DNA of 36,840 nt from the NCBI GenBank assembly GCA_009379995.1, contig WHSR01000057.1, positions 1-36,840 on the forward strand. The letters run 5' to 3'. This document shows positions 34,106-36,840 of the stretch, piece by piece. A program made the translations under genes and the position numbers. The notes beneath the pieces are model-generated. The model saw only the letters and a list, made by a program, of their open reading frames with translations, was not told the DNA's origin and searched no databases. Positions within the stretch are counted from its first letter, which is position 1, and the number at the start of each line of letters is the position of its first letter. This DNA is from Streptosporangiales bacterium. Lineage in GTDB: Bacteria; Actinomycetota; Actinomycetes; Streptosporangiales; WHSR01.

Positions 34106-35544
34106 CTCAGGCCCTGGTCACGAGCCCAGCGCAGGAGCTCATCCCGGACCGCATCGAAGCCCAGCGGGCCGCGCTCGATCCGTAGCTCGAGGAGATACCG
34201 GTACGCCTTGCCGACCAGCGGTCCCTGCTCGATGCCCAGAATCTCCATGATCTGGTTCCCGTCGAGCTCGGGCCGGATCTTGGCGAGCTCCTCCTCTTTC
34301 TCCAGCCGGGCGATGCGGCGTTCGAGGTGGTCGTAGGCCCGGGCCAGCGCCTCGGCCTTGCGCCGGTTGCGGGTGGTGCAATCGGCCCGGGTGAGCAGGT
34401 GCAGCCTCGGCAGCAGATCCCCGGCGTCCCGGACGTAGCGCCGCACCGCCGAGTCCGTCCACTCGCCCCTGCCGTAGCCGTGGAAGCGCAGGTGCAACTC
34501 GACCAGCCGGGACACGTCGGCCACCACGTCCTTGGCGAAGCGCAGCGCGGACAGGCGTTGCCTGGTCATCGCCGCACCGACGACCTCGTGGTGATGAAAC
34601 GTCACCCGTCCGTCCGGCTCGAACGAGCGGGTCTTCGGTTTGCCGATGTCGTGCAGCAGAGCGGCGAGCCGTAGCACCAGGTCGGGCGGGAAGCCGCGCC
34701 GACGCTCCAGCATGATCGCTTGGTCGAGAACTGTGAGCGAGTGCTCGTAGACATCCTTGTGCCGGTGGTGCTCGTCGAGTTCCAGCCGGAGCTTGGGTAT
34801 CTCGGGCAGCATGTGGTCGGCCATACCGGTGTCGACCATCAACGTGACCCCCCGGCGCGGCCAGGGGCCACAGACGAGCTTGACCAGCTCGTCACGGACC
34901 CGCTCGGCGGAGACGATCTGGATCCTCGCCGCCATGGCCCGGATGGCGGCCGTCACCTCGGGCGCCACCTCGAACCCGAGCTGGGCAGCGAACCGGGCCG
35001 CCCGCATCATGCGCAGCGGGTCGTCGTCGAACAGCTCCTCGGCCGGTGCGGGCGTCCGGAGCACCCGGGACACCAGGTCGCGCAGCCCGTCGTGGGGGTC
35101 GACGAACTCGTGCTCCGGCAGCCGGATGGCCATGGCGTTCACCGTGAAGTCCCGGCGGGCCAGATCCCCCGCCAGGGACTTGCCGTACTGCACGTTCGGC
35201 TTGCGGGAGGCCGGATCGTACTTCTCGCTGCGGTACGTGGTGATCTCGAGCTGGTAGTCGTCCTTGCGGAGGCCTACCGTGCCGAAGTCGATCCCGACGG
35301 TCCATACGGCGTCGGCCCATCCCTCGGCGATGTCGAGCACCTCCTGAGGGCGGGCGTCGGTGGTGAGGTCCAGGTCGTTGCCGAGCCGATCCAGCAGCGC
35401 ATCGCGTACCGACCCACCGACCAGGGCCAGCTCGTGTCCCTTGCGTTGGAACCGGCGGGCCAGGCTGTCGGCCACGGGTGAGACGCGCAGCAGGGCGAGC
35501 AATGCGCGCCGCTGCGCCTGGGTCAACGTCGGGTTTCTCGGCAC
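34102..35544 (-). CDS. CCA tRNA nucleotidyltransferase
   Basis: A 480-residue class II nucleotidyltransferase that builds or repairs the CCA end of tRNA. The head domain has LVGGSVRDALLDRLGNDLDL with the GGxVRD motif and the DxD metal-binding pair, then RRDFTVNAMA and the LRMMRAARFA helix. An HD domain with LLHDIGKP near the middle is typical of actinobacterial forms. The GTG at 35544 gives the usual VPRNPTLTQAQRRAL start and lies 8 nt after a TACCCT box; the TTG at 35580 is less likely. The gene position next to NUDIX is conserved in actinomycetes. Confidence 0.94.
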   Translation of the reverse strand: MPRNPTLTQAQRRALLALLRVSPVADSLARRFQRKGHELALVGGSVRDALLDRLGNDLDLTTDARPQEVLDIAEGWADAVWTVGIDFGTVGLRKDDYQLEITTYRSEKYDPASRKPNVQYGKSLAGDLARRDFTVNAMAIRLPEHEFVDPHDGLRDLVSRVLRTPAPAEELFDDDPLRMMRAARFAAQLGFEVAPEVTAAIRAMAARIQIVSAERVRDELVKLVCGPWPRRGVTLMVDTGMADHMLPEIPKLRLELDEHHRHKDVYEHSLTVLDQAIMLERRRGFPPDLVLRLAALLHDIGKPKTRSFEPDGRVTFHHHEVVGAAMTRQRLSALRFAKDVVADVSRLVELHLRFHGYGRGEWTDSAVRRYVRDAGDLLPRLHLLTRADCTTRNRRKAEALARAYDHLERRIARLEKEEELAKIRPELDGNQIMEILGIEQGPLVGKAYRYLLELRIERGPLGFDAVRDELLRWARDQGLS

Positions 35545-35552
35545 GGCCAATG

Positions 35553-35558
35553 AGGGTA
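35553..35558 (-). promoter_or_regulatory. -10 box of a leaderless CCA transferase promoter
   Basis: TACCCT on the reverse strand ends 8 nt before the GTG at 35544, with no ribosome site between. Confidence 0.4.
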
Positions 35559-35693
35559 GGTCCTTCCCTGCCGTCGTCAAATTCCAATACCCGGTTCTCG
35601 GCGGGTCTTTCCGGCTGCCTGCGTAGCGCCTGTCTACGGCCGTGTCGCGGGACTATCCCCTACCGGGGACCGGGTGGAGGCAGGTGCTACGCG

Positions 35694-36230
35694 ATGAAGG
35701 GTGCCCTGGACGTCCATCGGATGCTGCTCGAGCACGGCACACACCATGAGATCGTACGGCTGCATCGCCTCGTGACGTGCGCCGACGAACTGCCGCAGGC
35801 CCTGGGGCTACCCCGGGAACGGTGCCTCGCGGTTCGTATGTTCTCGGCCGACGATCAGCTCGCCGCCCTGATCGTGCGCGTGGACGAGGCGCCTCCGGGT
35901 CGGGCACTGCTGCCCGCGCTGGGTGCGGCGACCATCCGGCCGGCCGCTCCCGACCTGGTCAACGCGGTGACCGACTACGCGGCCGGTCTGGTGGCACCGA
36001 TTCCGTTGCCCGCCTGCGTCACGGTCTTGATGGACCGCCGGATCGTCGACTCCAGCGACCCCGACGAGGTGGTGTACGTGCCTACCGGCGAAGGTGGCAC
36101 GGCGCTCGGCATCAGGTCCTTCGACCTGTTCACACTCAGCGGCGCGAAGCCGCTCGATCTGTCATCGGAACCCCATCGCCCCGCCGGTGCCGCCGACCTC
36201 CGTCCGCCGGTGCATATCCCCACACCGTAG
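35694..36230 (+). CDS. YbaK/EbsC-like protein, possible aminoacyl-tRNA deacylase
   Basis: A 178-residue protein. HRMLLEHGTHHEIVRLHRLVTCADELPQALGLPRERC follows the YbaK/ProXp N-terminal pattern, then AALIVRVDEAP, ALGAATIRPAAPDLV, and near the end VYVPTGEGGTALGIRSFDL. Members of this fold hydrolyse mischarged tRNA; I cannot confirm the conserved lysine and glycine-loop residues, so the activity is inferred from the fold only. The start is ATG 35694; GGAGG lies 13 nt upstream, rather far. The last 25 residues are Pro-rich. It lies between the divergent CCA gene and the NUDIX gene. Confidence 0.6.
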   Translation: MKGALDVHRMLLEHGTHHEIVRLHRLVTCADELPQALGLPRERCLAVRMFSADDQLAALIVRVDEAPPGRALLPALGAATIRPAAPDLVNAVTDYAAGLVAPIPLPACVTVLMDRRIVDSSDPDEVVYVPTGEGGTALGIRSFDLFTLSGAKPLDLSSEPHRPAGAADLRPPVHIPTP

Positions 36231-36244
36231 GCTTCCGCGGGGCA

Positions 36245-36250
36245 TAGCAT
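36245..36250 (+). promoter_or_regulatory. -10 box of a leaderless NUDIX promoter
   Basis: TAGCAT ends 7 nt before the GTG at 36258. Confidence 0.45.
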
Positions 36251-36257
36251 TCGTCCC

Positions 36258-36725
36258 GTGTCCCGCCCACGGGCGGCGCGCAAGCGCCGACGCTTCCAGC
36301 GGGTCGAGGAGACCTCGGCCGGCGGACTCGTCGTGGACCGATCGGAGGGGCCCCGCGCCGCCCTCATCGGCCGTCTTGATCGCTACGGGCAGCTGCTCTG
36401 GTCGCTGCCGAAGGGACACGTGGAGGAGGGCGAGAGCGCCGAGGACGCGGCGCTGCGCGAGGTGGCCGAGGAAACGGGCATCCTGGGAAGGGTGATCGCG
36501 CCGCTCGGCGCCATCGACTTCTGGTTCATCGCCGACCGGCGACGGATCCATAAGACCGTCCATCATTTCCTGATGGAAGCCGTTGGCGGGGAGCTCTCCG
36601 ACGCCGACGTCGAGGTAACCGAGGTCGCCTGGGTACCGCTCGACGAAGTATCCCGCCTGCTGGCGTACGAGGACGAGCGCCGGCTGATCGCCAAGGTTCC
36701 CGAGCTACTCGCGGAAGCGACGTGA
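36258..36725 (+). CDS. NUDIX hydrolase
   Basis: A 155-residue NUDIX protein. The box [23 protein letters not shown] fits GX5EX7REUXEEXGU in full, so the metal-binding catalytic helix is intact. A basic N-terminus ([13 protein letters not shown]) precedes [10 protein letters not shown]. The substrate is a nucleoside diphosphate linked to another group, not further defined. The GTG at 36258 is 7 nt after a -10 box. Its TGA overlaps the GTG of the next gene (GTGA), so the two are coupled. Confidence 0.93.
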   Translation: MSRPRAARKRRRFQRVEETSAGGLVVDRSEGPRAALIGRLDRYGQLLWSLPKGHVEEGESAEDAALREVAEETGILGRVIAPLGAIDFWFIADRRRIHKTVHHFLMEAVGGELSDADVEVTEVAWVPLDEVSRLLAYEDERRLIAKVPELLAEAT

Positions 36726-36840
36726 GCGACGCACACGAGCCACCGGCGAGACCCCCGCACGGCGAGGACCCGGCGAGTGGGCGGAGAAGCGAACAAAGCC
36801 GACACGTGAGCGACGCACACGAGCCACCGGCGAGACCCCC
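36722..36840 (+). CDS. 5' end of a gene with a repeated N-terminus, possibly MurJ-like
   Basis: Partial: 39 codons to the window edge. It starts at GTG 36722, overlapping the NUDIX stop. The protein reads [14 protein letters not shown], then [14 protein letters not shown], and starts again with [11 protein letters not shown]. This hydrophilic, Pro/Arg/Glu-rich leader looks disordered. In actinomycetes the gene after this NUDIX gene is often the lipid II flippase MurJ/MviN, which has a long cytoplasmic N-terminus, so that is a guess from position only. No domain is visible within the window. Confidence 0.5.
   Translation, partial: MSDAHEPPARPPHGEDPASGRRSEQSRHVSDAHEPPARP
36722..36840 (+). repeat. 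84-bp tandem coding repeat at the window edge
   Basis: The first unit is 36722-36805; the second begins at 36806 and matches it exactly for the 35 bases present. The period of 84 nt equals 28 codons. It is related to the unit at 21368-21451 on the other strand. Confidence 0.85.

Overview
The window is chromosomal DNA of a high-GC actinomycete; the order cannot be fixed from sequence alone. Supporting signs are the rpsF-ssb-rpsR-rplI cluster followed by a MATE exporter and dnaB, an ino1 gene preceded by a PadR regulator and a DUF5318 protein, a cca-type nucleotidyltransferase next to a NUDIX hydrolase, many GTG starts, and many genes whose start codon lies 6-9 nt after a TANNNT -10 box (leaderless transcription). 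From my memory of actinomycete genomes, the gene order from the NUDIX gene to dnaB is the conserved core-chromosome order, with lineage-specific insertions.

Layout. (1) 1-6216 is an accessory region at the 3' end of a tRNA-Pro(CGG) gene. It holds an N-terminal fragment of an Eco57I/type IIG-like methylase-restriction protein, an SMC/RloC-like AAA ATPase with a central CxxC, a 421-bp stretch with repeated TGTCCG motifs, a frameshifted excisionase-like HTH gene, and a HicAB toxin-antitoxin pair flanked by two diverged copies of the HTH gene's 3' end. No integrase is present, so this looks like a decayed integrative element carrying defence cargo. (2) 6310-13203 is housekeeping and regulatory: a metallophosphoesterase, a YqeY-like protein, a Tat-exported PGRP amidase, a divergent MarR/YceI pair, a histidine kinase-response regulator-endonuclease III operon, and a small membrane protein. 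(3) 13212-18797 is the replication and ribosome cluster: dnaB, a MATE exporter on the opposite strand, rplI, rpsR, ssb and rpsF, with a divergent endonuclease IV gene. (4) 18853-26053 is the envelope cluster: two polytopic glycosyltransferases downstream of a class A penicillin-binding protein, DUF5318, a PadR regulator with a perfect operator-like palindrome, and inositol-3-phosphate synthase. (5) 26178-34105 is accessory: a MazEF-type pair with its own palindrome, a five-gene oligopeptide-type ABC importer in the order A-C-B-D-F, and an MFS transporter whose 3' end is a 27-bp perfect inverted repeat. (6) 34102-36840 returns to the conserved core: CCA nucleotidyltransferase, a YbaK-like protein, a NUDIX hydrolase, and the start of a further gene whose N-terminus is an 84-bp (28-codon) tandem repeat. 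A related copy of that repeat lies before the GT87-like gene at 21.4 kb.

The most unusual signals are the ATPase/truncated methylase pair, the HicAB module between duplicated HTH ends, the 84-bp coding repeat shared by two distant loci, and the 27-bp palindrome at the convergent MFS/cca junction. I found no CRISPR array, no rRNA and no complete insertion sequence.
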